A DNA stretch of 64,000 bases, taken from contig JARFJB010001594.1 of assembly GCA_036346205.1 (NCBI GenBank), forward strand, positions 124,001 through 188,000, read 5' to 3'. The position numbers and the translations under genes are program-made. This document shows positions 1 through 12,880 of the stretch, one piece after another (position 1 is the first letter of the stretch; every line of letters begins with the position of its first letter). This stretch comes from Vesta saturnalis (Eukaryota; Arthropoda; Insecta; Coleoptera; Lampyridae). The notes beneath the pieces are model-generated. The model made no database searches, was not told the DNA's origin, and saw nothing but the letters and a program-made list of their open reading frames with translations.

Positions 1-1636
1 GGCGGCAACTCTACGTACTTCACCTCTCGTATATTCTTGTAGTCGTATTCTATCGGTAGGTGTACCGGAACGGAGGGGGATTGGGTGTCCTTGCTGCTTT
101 GCTCTGAAACAAAAGAAAATTAATACCTTTTAGTGGTAGTTCTGAGTTAACATCAGCCTCAGGAAGTTCTACTGGCACGTCGTCACATATTACCACCTTA
201 GCCAATCGCTCGCTCTTTGCCTGATTCGAAGTATCACAACCATCTACATACCTCAGCAGCCCATCCTGGAATGAGCTAGGCAGTATCCGAATTCATTTGT
301 CTATGGTCTGGGCTCTTGTGAAAGCTATCCATTGTCGAGTTCTCTGAAGAAAGTGACCCAGTTCTCGTTCTGACGAAGGATTAGCGTCAGTACTTTCTCA
401 CTGGTATCGACAACTGTCTTCGTCTGGTCCATTGCTGCTGGGCTGTCCATAAATTTCTCCAGTGGCTCAAACGCGTTGTCTTGCTGAAAGTAGCGTTGCG
501 GGAGAACGATCGGTGTTTTATTAGGCCTCTTCCTCTGCATGACGAACTCGCCGAGACTGGTGAATCCGCAACCATGTTCCTCATCTCTTCCTTCTAGGTG
601 TCAGTGACAGCGGTCGACGTGGGCGAAACCGCCGGCTTAGCCTCCACAGCTAGCGGGGCGACGTTTTCTGATGGTGCTGGTCTTGTATTTTAGGTCGTCA
701 TCTCTTCTGCGTAGTGACAGCCGGTTATGCGTCGCTGTTCTGTGCTCCGTATAGTAGACTGAGCTGCGACTGTATCGCGTTAATTGGAGGACTCCCTAAC
801 GGCGGAGAGGCGTAGTCCTCTGATAAACTGATTTGGTGAAACACAAACTCTTCCTCGAACCTACGCGGCATCGTAGAAACGACTTTGATGCTTCTTTTGA
901 AACTGACAAATTTGCGTACAACTGATGAAAGTAACTGTTCTTGTTGAGATGCTAACCTTAAATACATACGTTTGACTCGTAACAAATGTTAAATAACAGG
1001 ATTGTGTCATTTAGTAGATAACTAATATCAATTATAATTGGTTATTCAATGATTATGTCGATTAATAATGATATGGAATTTCTTTTTCATTTGTAAAATG
1101 TGAAAACCATAACTATTCAGATTTAGTGTATTGTTTCCACTATTCATAACCGTTTCAGAACAACAAAAAATATTTTTGATTTTGAAGAACTTTTGGCCAA
1201 ATATAAGTTCCCTGGGAGTCAAAGTATCTAGAAAAAATAATTTAAAACATACCCCCTACCTATCCTCCTAAAATCCCCCCCCCCTCCCGCACGTACGTGC
1301 GTTCTCGTTTTTAAATATACTAACGCAAGATTGTGCGTAACCAAACAAAGCCGATTGTTGATAATTAAAGCAAATATTTCTTTACAAACACAGTACTTCG
1401 AGATCATCTTTTATCTATATTTATGACATAGAAACAAAGTTGCTTAAGAATAGTGCCTACATAAATCAGTCGTCGGCTTATAAAATTGCTTTTTGGCATA
1501 AAATATAAAATGCTTAACATAAACATTGATTTTATAGTGTTATAAATCAAGAAATAACATAAAAATACTCATTGGGCAAAGGTTAATTACACATAAACAG
1601 AAAAATCTAAATCACTATAAGAATGAACGAACAGAG
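1..1636. other. Intergenic sequence with a coding-like relic
   Basis: No complete gene is recognised. Between about 985 and 250 the minus strand reads as coding-like sequence in changing frames, rich in charged residues and interrupted by many stops. It could be an old gag-like or BESS-type relic, but no domain is identifiable. From 985 to 1,636 the sequence is AT-rich and non-coding, with a C-run near 1,277. Confidence 0.4.
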
Positions 1637-4600
1637 TCACTTGCTATGATAAGGTAAGAAACAATTTTGGTTCCTTAGAATACACAAGTAAACATCGCAT
1701 TTTATGCATCGTACTTTCATGGTGGAAAAACAGCTTTCCAATCTGCATTTCCTGTCCCTTGAAAGACCATCACAAACCGGCAAATGGTTCAATTTATCAA
1801 AGCGTCTATTGAAAGAAGGCGGTGCTGCTGGTCTGTACGTCTTGCCATGCATCTCAACAGACGGGGAAGCCTGCTCATCTTCATTTGTGCCGTTGGAAGT
1901 AATTTTATACCAGTTCATAATAGCGTCTTCTAGATCCGCTCTGAACCACAGTAAGTCGTTGGATTTCTTTTATTTGCGTCACAGTCAATATTGTATTGCC
2001 TCCAAGCGTTTACAACTGCAAGGTCTAGGAAATGAATCAATACTTTTACAGTCTATTTTTTCGTGTTCTGGTAAGTTCTGTAATGTTCAATGCGCTGATC
2101 GAGGACATCTACTTCGCCCACATTTTTGTAATAATTTAAAATTATTGTCGCAGCCGTTACCTTCACGTAAGCCTTTTCTTTCTTGTCCCATCTAGGGATA
2201 GACGAAGTTTGATTCCCGCCAGTATAATTAGAGGCCATTAATACACCTATGTTGTCTTTTCATGCGACTAGAGGGACTTCGTTGGAAACAAACTGTACTA
2301 TATCACCACGCTTCATTGCTCTGTCCTGTTCAAGATTTAACCGTTTGTGATCTGCAACTGAATATCGTTCAGACGATCCAAAAGTGGAGCTGTATTAAAT
2401 CAAAATATAAACAACTATTTTCGGGAACATTCTTAGTCAGACACAGGATAACTGCAGGTCCTTCACCGAGAGATTCGTCAGTAAAAGCCGGATTGTTTGG
2501 GTAATATATTTTAAAATCAAGCATTAGGCCATCACTAGTTGTGATGACGTAATTTTTGAGTCCAAGAGGTCTTGGTTTATTTTTAACCAATACACGTAAA
2601 GGGAATAATCTGTTCGTCTATAAAGTAAACGCTAAGAACCCTTTCAAATGACCTACAAGCGTTTTTCACAGCGTCAAGCATTGGCTGTACTTTCCTCACT
2701 GGGTTAGTATTCCCTGTCGGCGGCTCATCTGAATCTACAACACTTAAATCACTAAACTGATATTCACTGTCACTGTCTTCATACACATTTATCACTAATT
2801 GATCAGTTTCTGTATCTAACATAGTATCACTTTCACGATATTTATTTTCAATGTCAATTAATTTACCCACTCTTCCCGTGTTGTTGGTTTAAATGCATCT
2901 TCGGCCAATTTTACTACATCATTTAATTTAAAAGTAACGTTTTTGTGTGCAACTTCATTTTTTATTTTCGCCCAAATTAATTCGATGAGATTTAGGTCCG
3001 GATGATAAGGAGGAAGTCATAATACGGTGTCCCCATGCTCATTCATTAATTTGTCGAATGCATACGTTTTGTAACGATCTTTATTGTCTTTTATAATTTT
3101 ATACAGTTGAGGTTCAAGTAACTCCGGCGAAAAGTGAATATTTCTTGTACGTAACCATTCTATCATTTGATTTTTTGTAGAATTGGAGGTCGGTGTAGGA
3201 TTTACTTAAACGCAATGATACGGGGCGTTATCTATTACAACAACGAAGTTGTTGGACAAATTTGGTACAAGACGTTCTTTTACTCACTTTTCGTAGTTGG
3301 TACCATTAATATCTGCATGGTAATCTCCACTTCTTGTTCCAGATTTAAACATCAATAAACAGTTTGGAATAAAACCCATGTTGCCTCCTCTGTGAATCAC
3401 AATCACTCAAGTCTTAAGATAATTTTTGCCGTAACGATTTAATGGTCACACGACTCCGGTCCGTTTTATGGAAGTTATAAATTACTCTTCTTATTATATT
3501 AGTATCATATTCTGTCAAATCAGTAACTGTATGTTTTTTCTGCCGCTTCTTCTTGGGAGATTTCAGCATCACAGTACCATTGTTGTGTTCCGATGATTCA
3601 CTGGCCTCCTTTATAATACGTTGTATTGATCGCACTGATATTATCGTTGTATCTGAAGTTGTTTTTTTGATGCTCGCCATACACTCTGTTTCTCTTTTGT
3701 GACTTAAAAAGCATTGAAACACGTTGAAAACTACGTTTCGCGTTTGACCGCTTAAGATTTTTCGAATTTTTCCTGAACTAGACATTTTCGATAACCGCAA
3801 TGCAAATTGTTAAAATTAATTTATATATTCGCTGTGTAATCACTTTGCGAAAAACAACAGTTGTCAAAGGGTAAGGATATTTATATGCGATTGGTAATGG
3901 AATTAAGTTATTGAAACAAATACACTTGTGGGAATGCATTATTATGCAGAATAACAAGTAAATGAAGATATGATACGCCACTGACTTGTATTTTTACGGT
4001 ACTCGGCTTTCGGAATCAAGAATAGAGTTGCGCCGGTTGCTCGCCTTCTTAGCTGGCTAGGACTGTACGAGGATATGAAATGCACATCATCCACAAAAGT
4101 ATGCCGAACAACTTACGACTCTCTTGACTGCGTGTGGTTAAGGCTGATCCGGTTTTACAAAGGTAGTATAGATTAGTGCAGTTTGCAAGGTTCTCAAAGA
4201 AATCTTTGTTAAAATATTTTTCAAGATACTGTAATGGAGTCTTCACTTCTTCGGTTCCCCCAGAGCTGAACTTTATCGGTGAAATCAGTAGCTCTCCAAA
4301 GTCTCGATCTTTTCGTTTGTCGTGGTCAAGTGCTCTTTTCAACGGCAGTTAGATTAGCAGGTGGTATGTTCTCCTGATTCCTAGAACGTAACTGAACTAA
4401 TGGAACATTGGATTCTGAATCACTGTCGCAATCATTGCGTAGGTATATCCTCATGACATCCATCTCCAAGCAAATCTTGCAATAAATTATTATCTAGAGG
4501 TCGCCCTGTCAAAAACAAAACAACCGTTTAGTTGTAGAATATTCAGCTTCATCAGAGCAATTTCAAACGATAGCACACGATCTTGCATTCAATCTTTGTG

Positions 4601-4767
4601 GACACACTGCGAAGTAAAATACTTTTAACTTTGCAAAAACCTAATTATGATGCACTAGATTGACCTTTAAATTAACTATTTAAACAAAAACAGTACTTAC
4701 TAATCAAGTTTAGATTAAAAAAAAAATACTTACGTCGGCCCATGTCGTCCACAAACATAGCGTCCAT
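1637..4767 (-). mobile_element. piggyBac-like transposase gene, decayed and split by a nested element
   Basis: This is a cut-and-paste transposase of the piggyBac/PGBD family (DDE_Tnp_1_7). A short first exon (4,767-4,734, beginning MDAMFVDDMGR) is followed by a 228-bp intron (4,506-4,733) with GT-AG ends and an acidic second exon. The N-terminal domain appears near 4,049-4,342 (TPLQYLEKYFNKDFF, then LFGILLWMMCISYPR). Downstream of the insertion come FIDEQIIPFT, KPRPLGLKNY with DGLMLDF, VDVLDQRIEHY, LIHFLDLAVVNAWRQY, and the C-terminal Cys-rich finger (CRLESCF, CIKCDVYLC) at 1,637-1,760. Several frameshifts and stops separate these blocks. About 35 residues after ISYPR are missing where the nested element enters, so the gene is inactive. 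Family assignment is firm; the element's own termini were not found. Confidence 0.85.
2735..4075 (-). mobile_element. IS630/Tc1-mariner-type transposase, internally deleted, inserted in the piggyBac gene
   Basis: The transposase starts at 3,785 (MSSSGKIRKILSGQ) with a helix-turn-helix N-terminus and a basic stretch (SPKKKRQKKH). The middle shows GGNMGFIPNCLLMFKSG and then the second catalytic Asp in VVVIDNAPYH near 3,235. The third acidic residue lies in YHPDLNLIELIWAKIKNE near 2,980. About 82 residues separate the second Asp from the Glu of NLIEL, far more than the 34 of classic Tc1. That spacing fits what I recall as the DD82E (Sailor) group; this was not checked. The segment holding the first catalytic Asp is deleted at about 3,414, and a TGA replaces an expected Trp just before LPPYHPD. 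The C-terminus (IENKYRESDTMLD) runs without a stop into piggyBac sequence. The outer limits are approximate. Confidence 0.75.
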
Positions 4768-4870
4768 CTTAACACGTTGCGACACGTCACTGACCCCTGT
4801 CCGCGCCAAAATCCCTTTACACTGTGTAGCTACATCTATCACGAACGATTGTGGCCGTTTCGATCCTGTT

Positions 4871-4914
4871 AAGGTAAGACCGCACTAGACGGAACTGCAG
4901 CGGAGCGACGCGAC
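4871..4914 (+). repeat. Harbinger left terminal inverted repeat
   Basis: It reads AAGGTAAGACCGCACTAGAC and continues to GGAGCGACGCGAC. It matches the inverted right end closely; the right end carries a few extra bases (ACTGC repeated). Confidence 0.85.
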
Positions 4915-5158
4915 ACGACGCAGACAAATATTGTTAAAATTGAACTTATATGGCATAACCCGCACTACCCTGCGCGACACGCCACTGCACTGCAAAGTTG
5001 ACTTTTCGACCAACTCTGTCGCGCCGTGGCGTGCCTCGTAGTGCGATTTAGCAAGCGGCGCGACACTATTCATCAATCGTGTTTGCCGGAAGGAGGACAG
5101 CTTGCTTGTCAAAATGGCGCTTGACGAGGAAAAATTAATTAATATTTTTTGCAGTATA

Positions 5159-5584
5159 CAGGGTGATCGAGTATAATATTCAGGTATATTAACGAGTTGT
5201 TAGATTCTATCTTTTATTGTGAGTTTAAAATGGCTTAACTTAAGAGCAAATTTACTTTAACATTCCATATGCCACTTACAGGGTGGATACAATATTTTCA
5301 AAATCCGCAAAACTCATAATTTTTGTTTTACCCTATAAGTGATAACATTATACACTTTTCAAATGCGAATAGTTTACAACCAATTAAAAATAGACCTATA
5401 TCTTAACAAAAAATATTTAGAATTATTCGTATAATAAAGTTAAAAAAATAAAAATATACAGAGCGTTCCATAAGAATAGGGAAAGTTGCATAATCGCATC
5501 GCATATTGAACATTTTTGACTTATTATTAAGTATTTCCTAAAGCAAAAAATTTTAAAGGGATAACAATATACACGATCACCGGG
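5159..5584. mobile_element. MITE-like insert with TA target duplication
   Basis: A 426-bp non-coding segment has inverted ends: CAGGGTGATCGAGTATAATA on the left, and on the right, read on the minus strand, CCCGGTGATCGTGTATATTG. TA flanks both ends (5,157-5,158 and 5,585-5,586), as expected for a non-autonomous mariner-type element. A related motif (TTACAGGGTGGATACAATAT) recurs internally at 5,276. It interrupts sequence downstream of an ATG at 5,114 that may be the first exon of the Harbinger partner gene. Confidence 0.6.
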
Positions 5585-5661
5585 TACAACATTTATTTTT
5601 TTTGTCAAATCGTAAATGTACATATCAACTATTGTTAACAAAACTAACTAATATGTAGGTA

Positions 5662-7833
5662 TTACTCGTTTTCTCTTCGACGACATCCTCTGTTCACCAT
5701 TTCATTTTGCCACGCCAAACTACCTTGAGGGGAATTAAAATAATCTTTAAATGTATCCCGTATCTGGATAGCATCATTCCCGAAATTGCCGCCTATACGA
5801 GGAAGGTCTTGTAATTGTATCTCGCCGGTATTATCATTTTCCAACAACACCTTATCGTCTCTGAGAAAATTGTGCAATACGCAAGTAGCAAGAATCACAT
5901 TATCTGCATGCTCTGGACTGAGACAGATCTTTCGATAATAAATTCTGAATTTTTGGCACAATATGCTGAACGCATTTTCCACAACTCTTAGAGCTCGGCT
6001 ATGTCTGTAACAGTAAGCTTTTTTGGATTGATCATCTAATTGTGTGCCAGGATACGGTCTCATCAAATATGATTTTAAAGGAAAGGCCTCATAGCCAACA
6101 ATTACGTGAGGAAGTCGAACCCTCGTTCCTGGTAATTCCTTAACGCCTGGTATATTCAGTGTATTTGTTTCCAGTCTTGCTGCTAAATCTGAACGTGAGA
6201 AGATCCCTGCATCGCTATTTTTTCCCAGATCACCAACGTTCACATAAATAAATTTATAATCTGCATCCGCTAGAGCAAGCAGCACTATAGAAAAAAACTT
6301 CTTATAATTGAAAAACAATGAGCCACTTATTGGTGGCGAGATAATTTGGATATGTTTTCCATCGAGTGCACCGATACAGTTCAGATAATTCCATTTTTCG
6401 AAATACGTTTTTTCAATTTTCTTCCATTTCTCTTTATCTGGCATGACCATTACTATTTTGGATAACACTTCCCACAGCGCTGCGCATGTAGTATGCACGA
6501 TTTCTTGTACGGTTGTATATCCCAAACGAAAAGATTCTGCGATTGTTTTGAATAAATCACCAGTAGCCAGGAACCTGAAACAATAAAAAAGCATAATTAT
6601 CCATATTAATAATGACTTTTTTTTCAGATATTGTGTGCAAAAAGAAATGGAAATCTTTGAGGGACGGTTATCACAGAAATATGAAAAGACGCAAAGGCAA
6701 GAGTGGAGACAGTGCTTCTAAGTGTAAAAAATGGAAATTCGAAAGTCAAATGGAGTTTTTACGACCGCATCTTCAGGAAAGAGCCACGAACAGTAACATT
6801 AAAAGCGTAGCAGTAACAAATATTAATGATGATGATATTAACGATAACGACGAAAATTATGTTCCTAATGGCATGTCAACCTCTCCAGAGCCTGAGTCAG
6901 TAAACTCACCCCAATCTTTTCGACCTTCTTCATCAGCAACATCATCAATGTTTACAAATATTACTGCAAGGAAAAAGAAGCAAACACGATTGACCCAACA
7001 GTCATCAGTAGCCAACGTTTTACAAACCTATTTGGATTCACGGCCAGTTACAACTACCCCATCAATTGACACTGGAAACCCTATCCACTCCTTTTTTAAA
7101 GCTATGGCCGATTCTGTCATTGCATTGCCTTCAAATCTGCAACTGAAAGTAAAAAACAAAGTTTATGCAATAGTTTCAGATGCAGAATACGAAAATTTAA
7201 CAAGGAACTCGACATAATTCATAGAACAACCTGACACCCATTTGACTTCAAGAACACAAGCCCAGAATATTCAAGACCAACAAGTTCAGATTGTCTCTGA
7301 TAACGTTCAACACCAAATCGACAGTATTACTAATTCAGAAAGTAATGGCATTCCTGGTCGAACGAACAACGAATCAAATATTGTTGTAGACTTCAATCCT
7401 GGTCCACAAATCACGTATGTCATAATCAAGGATGGTATTTTAGTACCCCAAAAAAATACTATGATGTAATAATAATAAATGTACTAATAATTTAATAAAT
7501 TAAAATTACTTACCTTATTGTCACCATCATTCTTTCCTCTACCCCTATCGCTTTTCGAAAACGTGTGTCCAATTTTTCTATAAGGGGCTGCATAATATGT
7601 ACTAATTCGTCGAATTTATGTTGAGATATTCTGAAGTAAGTATGAAATCTTTTCGGATCCCTTTTAAGCCTTGGCAAAAGTGTGTGATATTCTCCTTCTT
7701 CATACCGTGAATTAGAAATGTCATGCAGCCATATTTTTCGCTTTTTTCTTGCTTCCTCCAATCCTTCTTCTTCTTCACATAACAAAGACACTATTATCAC
7801 GTCCTCGTCAATTTCAACCATCTTAAAAGACAC
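5662..7833 (-). CDS. Harbinger transposase (HARBI1-like, DDE_Tnp_4), two exons, intact
   Basis: This nuclease/transposase of the PIF/Harbinger superfamily would excise and insert its element together with a MADF/Myb-type partner. Exon 1 is 7,833-7,514 and exon 2 is 6,574-5,662. The intron is bounded by AATAAG|GTAAGT and TTTCAG|GTTCC. Joining restores an Arg codon and the conserved reading VTIR-FLATGD. The protein is 410 residues with no stop or frameshift. The catalytic triad is visible: Asp178 in GALDGKH, Asp228 in KNSDAG and Glu306 in RVVENAF. The N-terminal exon carries the helix-rich region (RFHTYFRISQHKFDELV), and a conserved CVLHNFLRDD motif lies near residue 340. The 939-bp intron contains the partner gene on the opposite strand. 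The start is the ATG of MSFKMVEIDED; a second Met four residues on is possible. Confidence 0.88.
6628..7469 (+). pseudogene. MADF/BESS-type partner protein of Harbinger, 5' part missing or displaced
   Basis: A splice-acceptor-like TTTTTTTTCAG at about 6,617-6,627 leads into coding sequence reading CKKKWKSLRDGYHRNMKRRK, the second half of a MADF (Myb/SANT-like) DNA-binding domain. It is followed by an acidic, Ser/Thr-rich linker and a C-terminal BESS-like stretch (HSFFKAMADSVIALPSNLQL) before a TAA at 7,215. The same frame continues past this single stop to 7,469 with Gln/Asn-rich sequence, so the stop may be a mutation. The first half of the MADF domain should lie upstream. A candidate is the ATG at 5,114 (MALDEEKLINIF), interrupted by the MITE at 5,159-5,584. 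In Harbinger systems the partner binds the transposase and DNA. The whole gene body lies inside the transposase intron, antisense to it. Confidence 0.65.
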
Positions 7834-7906
7834 TGTTGAACAAAAATGTGTTGCGTGGTGTAGCGTCGCAGCAGTTCAAATGCGACACCTCTATAAATAT
7901 TTTGTA

Positions 7907-7957
7907 GCGTCGCGTCGCTCCGCTGCAGTGCAGTTCCGTTTAGTTCGGTCTTACCTT
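7907..7957 (-). repeat. Harbinger right terminal inverted repeat
   Basis: Read on the minus strand it begins AAGGTAAGACCGAACTAAAC and ends in GGAGCGACGCGAC, mirroring 4,871-4,914. Confidence 0.85.
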
Positions 7958-8761
7958 ATTAAACGAAATTCCGCGACCTCTATGTTTTTTAAGGTCAACG
8001 CCGAGTTAGTACAGTCCGTTCTGTTCGCCACATCATTCTTGAATGCATTGGGGTATTACTGTTTTTAAGGCTAATTTCTTATTTTAGAAAAACCTATCTA
8101 TAGTCAAATCTATCTAGTCTAAGGACTTAAATACACAAGTGTGTACATTATTTACTATATGTTTGTCTTCAAACATACATAGGTATATAGATCCACTGCA
8201 GAGTTGATATTTAATATGAACTAATACTTACGTAAATGATTTATAAAGCGAATTTTAATTGGTCGTTTAGTTTGCCGTGTATGTTCACTGTTACAATATT
8301 TATAATGAATTTTATCAATTGCTAATCTATTCTACTTATTCAATTTGATAATGTCCATAAAAGCGAGTTTGCAGATTATTTTTTAAATTAGTAATTGCAT
8401 TTTAATTTCCTATGAGAAAGATTTTACAGGAACCTTTTGTGTAAGTAGGATAGTACAGTGATTAATAAGATTTGAAATAATGACAATAATAAAAATTTAA
8501 AATAACAAGGTATAGAACGTTAAGATAACAATGTCATATATAACAGAAATCCAATTCCACCGTATATTAGAAACCTTTCTATATAATTGGCATGTATTTA
8601 ATTATTTATAGAAATCAACTTCACATTAATAGATGTATCAAATACAATTACATTTGCTATGCAATCAATATACGTATGTGTCTACTGTCTATGCATACAC
8701 TGGGTTTTAATCACATACAAATTTTCATATAATAATCCTAAAAATAAGCTAATAGTGCACC
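7958..8761. other. Non-coding region upstream of the ALDH3 gene
   Basis: AT-rich sequence without recognisable genes or repeats. It would contain the promoter of the aldehyde dehydrogenase gene starting at 8,762; no clear TATA or initiator could be assigned. Confidence 0.5.
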
Positions 8762-10305
8762 ATGTCAAATTTGAATTTGAAATCCATAATGTGTAAACCT
8801 GCGATTACTAAAGATCCTAAAAATATGGTAGCAGTTGCAAGATGCGCATTTAATGAGGGAAAAACCAGATCACTAAAGTTTAGAGAACAACAACTGCAGA
8901 GGCTAGTAAATCTTGTAGAAGATAACAAACTTGCTTTCATAGAGGCCTTACGGTGTGATTTGGGACGACACCGACAAGAGGCGGTAATGTTTGATATTGA
9001 TCACAGTATATTTCACACACAAAGAGCAATTCAAAATTTAAAATTATGGTGTGCTCCAAGAAAACCACCAAAACCATTAGTGAATATATTTGATGATCTC
9101 CAAATTAATAGTGATCCCTATGGAGTTGTTTTGGTAATAGGTGCTTGGAATTTTCCGATGAACTTAGTATTCGTTCCAGTTGCCGGTGCAATTGCGGCAG
9201 GGAACTGCGTTATAATCAAACCATCTGAAATTGCGACTGCAACAGCAAAAGTAATGGAAAACCTAATTCCACTATATTTAGATAACGAATGTTATCATAT
9301 TTTGAACGGTGGTGTTTCTGAAACAAAGTCGCTTTTGGAAGAAAGATTTGATTATATATTTTTTACTGGCTCAACAGCTGTTGGCAAAATTATCCATGCT
9401 GCTGCCAATAAATATCTGACACCTGTGACATTGGAGCTTGGTGGTAAAAGTCCCGTTTACGTAGATAACTCTGCAGATATCGAAATTACTACAAGACGTA
9501 TACTTTGGGGAAAATTTTCAAACTCCGGACAACTTTGCCTCGCCGTAGACTACATGCTTTGTACGAAAGAAGTTCAAGCAAAATTTATTGCTACTGCAGC
9601 CATAGTTTTAAAAGAATGGTATGGAGATGATGTAAAAAGATCGACTTCTTTCAGCCGATTGATATCAAAAAAACATTACGATCGTTTAGTGGCGTTTTTA
9701 CAAGACAACACAAAAATTGCTTTAGGGGCAGAACAGATGCAAATCAACTTTTCATAGAACCAACAATTTTAGTAGACATCACCTCGAGTGATCCTGTAAT
9801 GCAAGAGGAGATATTTGGACCAATTTTGCCTATCCTGACCGTCAAAGATAGTAATGAAGCTATTGATTTTATTAAAGATCGCGAAAAACCGTTAGCTATG
9901 TACATTTTCTCTAACTGCAAAGAAACTGTTGATTTATTTTTAGACAACACCTCAAGTGGTGGTGTATCTGTTAATGACACTTTAATGCATTTTGATGTTG
10001 AAACCATGCCGTTTGGAGGAGTTGGGTTTAGTGGAATGGGAGCATACCATGGAAAATATTCATTTGATGTATTTTCACATAAGAAAGCTGTACTGTCAAG
10101 AAACTTTAACACACTGTGGGATAAAATAATTTCTACTCGTTATCCTCCGTATTCAGACTCAAAGGAATTTAATCATACGTTACCAAAATATTATACGTTG
10201 ATAGGTAATCAGCTTAAGCATATAATGGTGTTTGTGTTAGGTATCGTAAGCGTTGTTTTATTTCAAATCATTTGTTTTCACATTACTCGTAAACGTTTTA
10301 TTTAA
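8762..10305 (+). CDS. ALDH3-family fatty aldehyde dehydrogenase, single exon, one frameshift
   Basis: The protein would oxidise fatty aldehydes to acids with NAD(P)+. In order it shows the Rossmann-fold segment VIGAWNFP with the conserved Asn130, the NAD-binding FTGSTAVGK near residue 200, the general base Glu225 in TLELGGKSP, the nucleophile Cys259 in NSGQLCLAVDY, and EEIFGPILPI and MPFGGVGFSGMG downstream. A hydrophobic C-terminal tail (HIMVFVLGIVSVVLFQIICF) followed by basic residues matches the ER tail-anchor of fatty aldehyde dehydrogenases. The start ATG at 8,762 gives the usual family length of just over 500 residues. One base is missing in the GGGG run at 9,725-9,728. Restoring a G would join the frames through GGRTDANQLF into VDITSSDPVMQEE. 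No introns are present, so it may be a retrocopy, or the frameshift may be a homopolymer sequencing error. Confidence 0.85.
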
Positions 10306-11580
<1,275 letters not shown>

Positions 11581-11612
11581 AACATGGACTTAAATAGTAC
11601 TTTTCAGAAAGG

Positions 11613-11613
<1 letters not shown>

Positions 11614-11679
<66 letters not shown>
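11614..11679. repeat. TA microsatellite
   Basis: A TA array of about 66 bp directly precedes a CAGGGTGCCC sequence at 11,688 that looks like a transposon terminus. Confidence 0.95.
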
Positions 11680-11681
<2 letters not shown>

Positions 11682-11687
11682 CATATA

Positions 11688-12880
11688 CAGGGTGCCCACA
11701 AACTCTTTTCACAAAAGAAAATTGCAGCTTCTAGAGCTGATTTTATGTCGATTTAACATAAATTACCTTAATACAAAAATACTCCCTAAGAGAGCTGGAG
11801 CTCCTGGAAGATGGCTCCCTAACTTCGGTTTAAATCAAATATCTTCAAAGTGGTTTCCCTTTAAATAATAGCGTTATGTACATTTATTTAGTAATCGTAA
11901 TCGTATGGCGTGAATATGATTTTTTAGTTGTACTCATAAGCGGCTCGTTTGTGCGGGGTATTGGGCATTGTTATTCATAAGTTTTTTGTATTTCAAAATT
12001 TCGCAATTTTACCATAAAATTTAAAAATTTCGATTTTTTCATAACAGAATGATACTCTTGTCTGAAGAATTAGTTACATGATAGTTAATTTAAATGAATT
12101 TTTATTCAATTTTTATTTTTACCTAAACTTTTTAAAAATTTTCATATCTTTTCGTTATTGAGATATAATTTATTTGAAAATTATAAACATTTTTATTTTC
12201 TTAAACGCGAATCTCCTATAAGTATGTGTCTGTGTGCGACGGGGAGGGGGAGGGGGCGTATTGCGTGTACGTGTGCGCGTGTGTGTGTGCGTATGCGTGT
12301 GTGCGTAGCCACAATAAGTTAAAAATTACGTAACCGATTGTAATAAAGCTTTGTATGTAGATTTCCTTTTAAAGTATCTCGATTCTATCAAATTGTCATT
12401 AAAATATACTCACTAATAAAGGTGCCTTATAACGGTGTTAAAGTACATGTTATGAATATCTCGCAAACTGTTAACTTTATTAAAGAAAGCCAAAAAGTAT
12501 TTATTAAATATAATTAATTATTAAACAACTTTCGTTAATAAAATTTTTGTAGAGTAATAACTAAGCCCTACAGAATAAAAAAAGTCCCTAAAATAACTTT
12601 TATCTTCAACGGAGAAGCTCTTAATAATATAAGCATTTTTTAACGATAACTCAATTTTAGATACGTTTGCTTTATGAAATTTTTAATATAACATGAAATA
12701 AGCTTTCAGAATTAATTTATAAATATTGTAATGTAATTAGTCATATCTAAACGGAAAAAATTACTTTTAATATAGCCTTGTTTCTCGTAGGTGGTAAGCA
12801 AAGATAAAACGTCAGTATTTGATTACTGCATATTTAAACAGAATTGGGTGTTTTGTATTGAAGAGAATGTCAAAACAATG

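Larger units (their letters stand above)
4871..7957. mobile_element. PIF/Harbinger element, near complete
   Basis: This is a 3.1-kb element bounded by inverted repeats of about 45 bp beginning AAGGTAAGACC, with a minus-strand DDE transposase and a plus-strand MADF-type partner gene. The flanks are T/A-rich (GTTA on the left, TATTAAA on the right), consistent with a 3-bp TWA target, but an exact duplication cannot be fixed by eye. GCGAC-rich subterminal sequence fills 4,890-5,060 and 7,860-7,920 and could be binding sites. A 426-bp MITE-like insert sits at 5,159-5,584. The element lies immediately upstream of the piggyBac gene. The transposase is intact; the partner gene is damaged. Confidence 0.85.

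Noticed and set aside
9744..10112. Long minus-strand open frame
   Set aside because: It is the antisense shadow of the ALDH3 gene, with no domain of its own.
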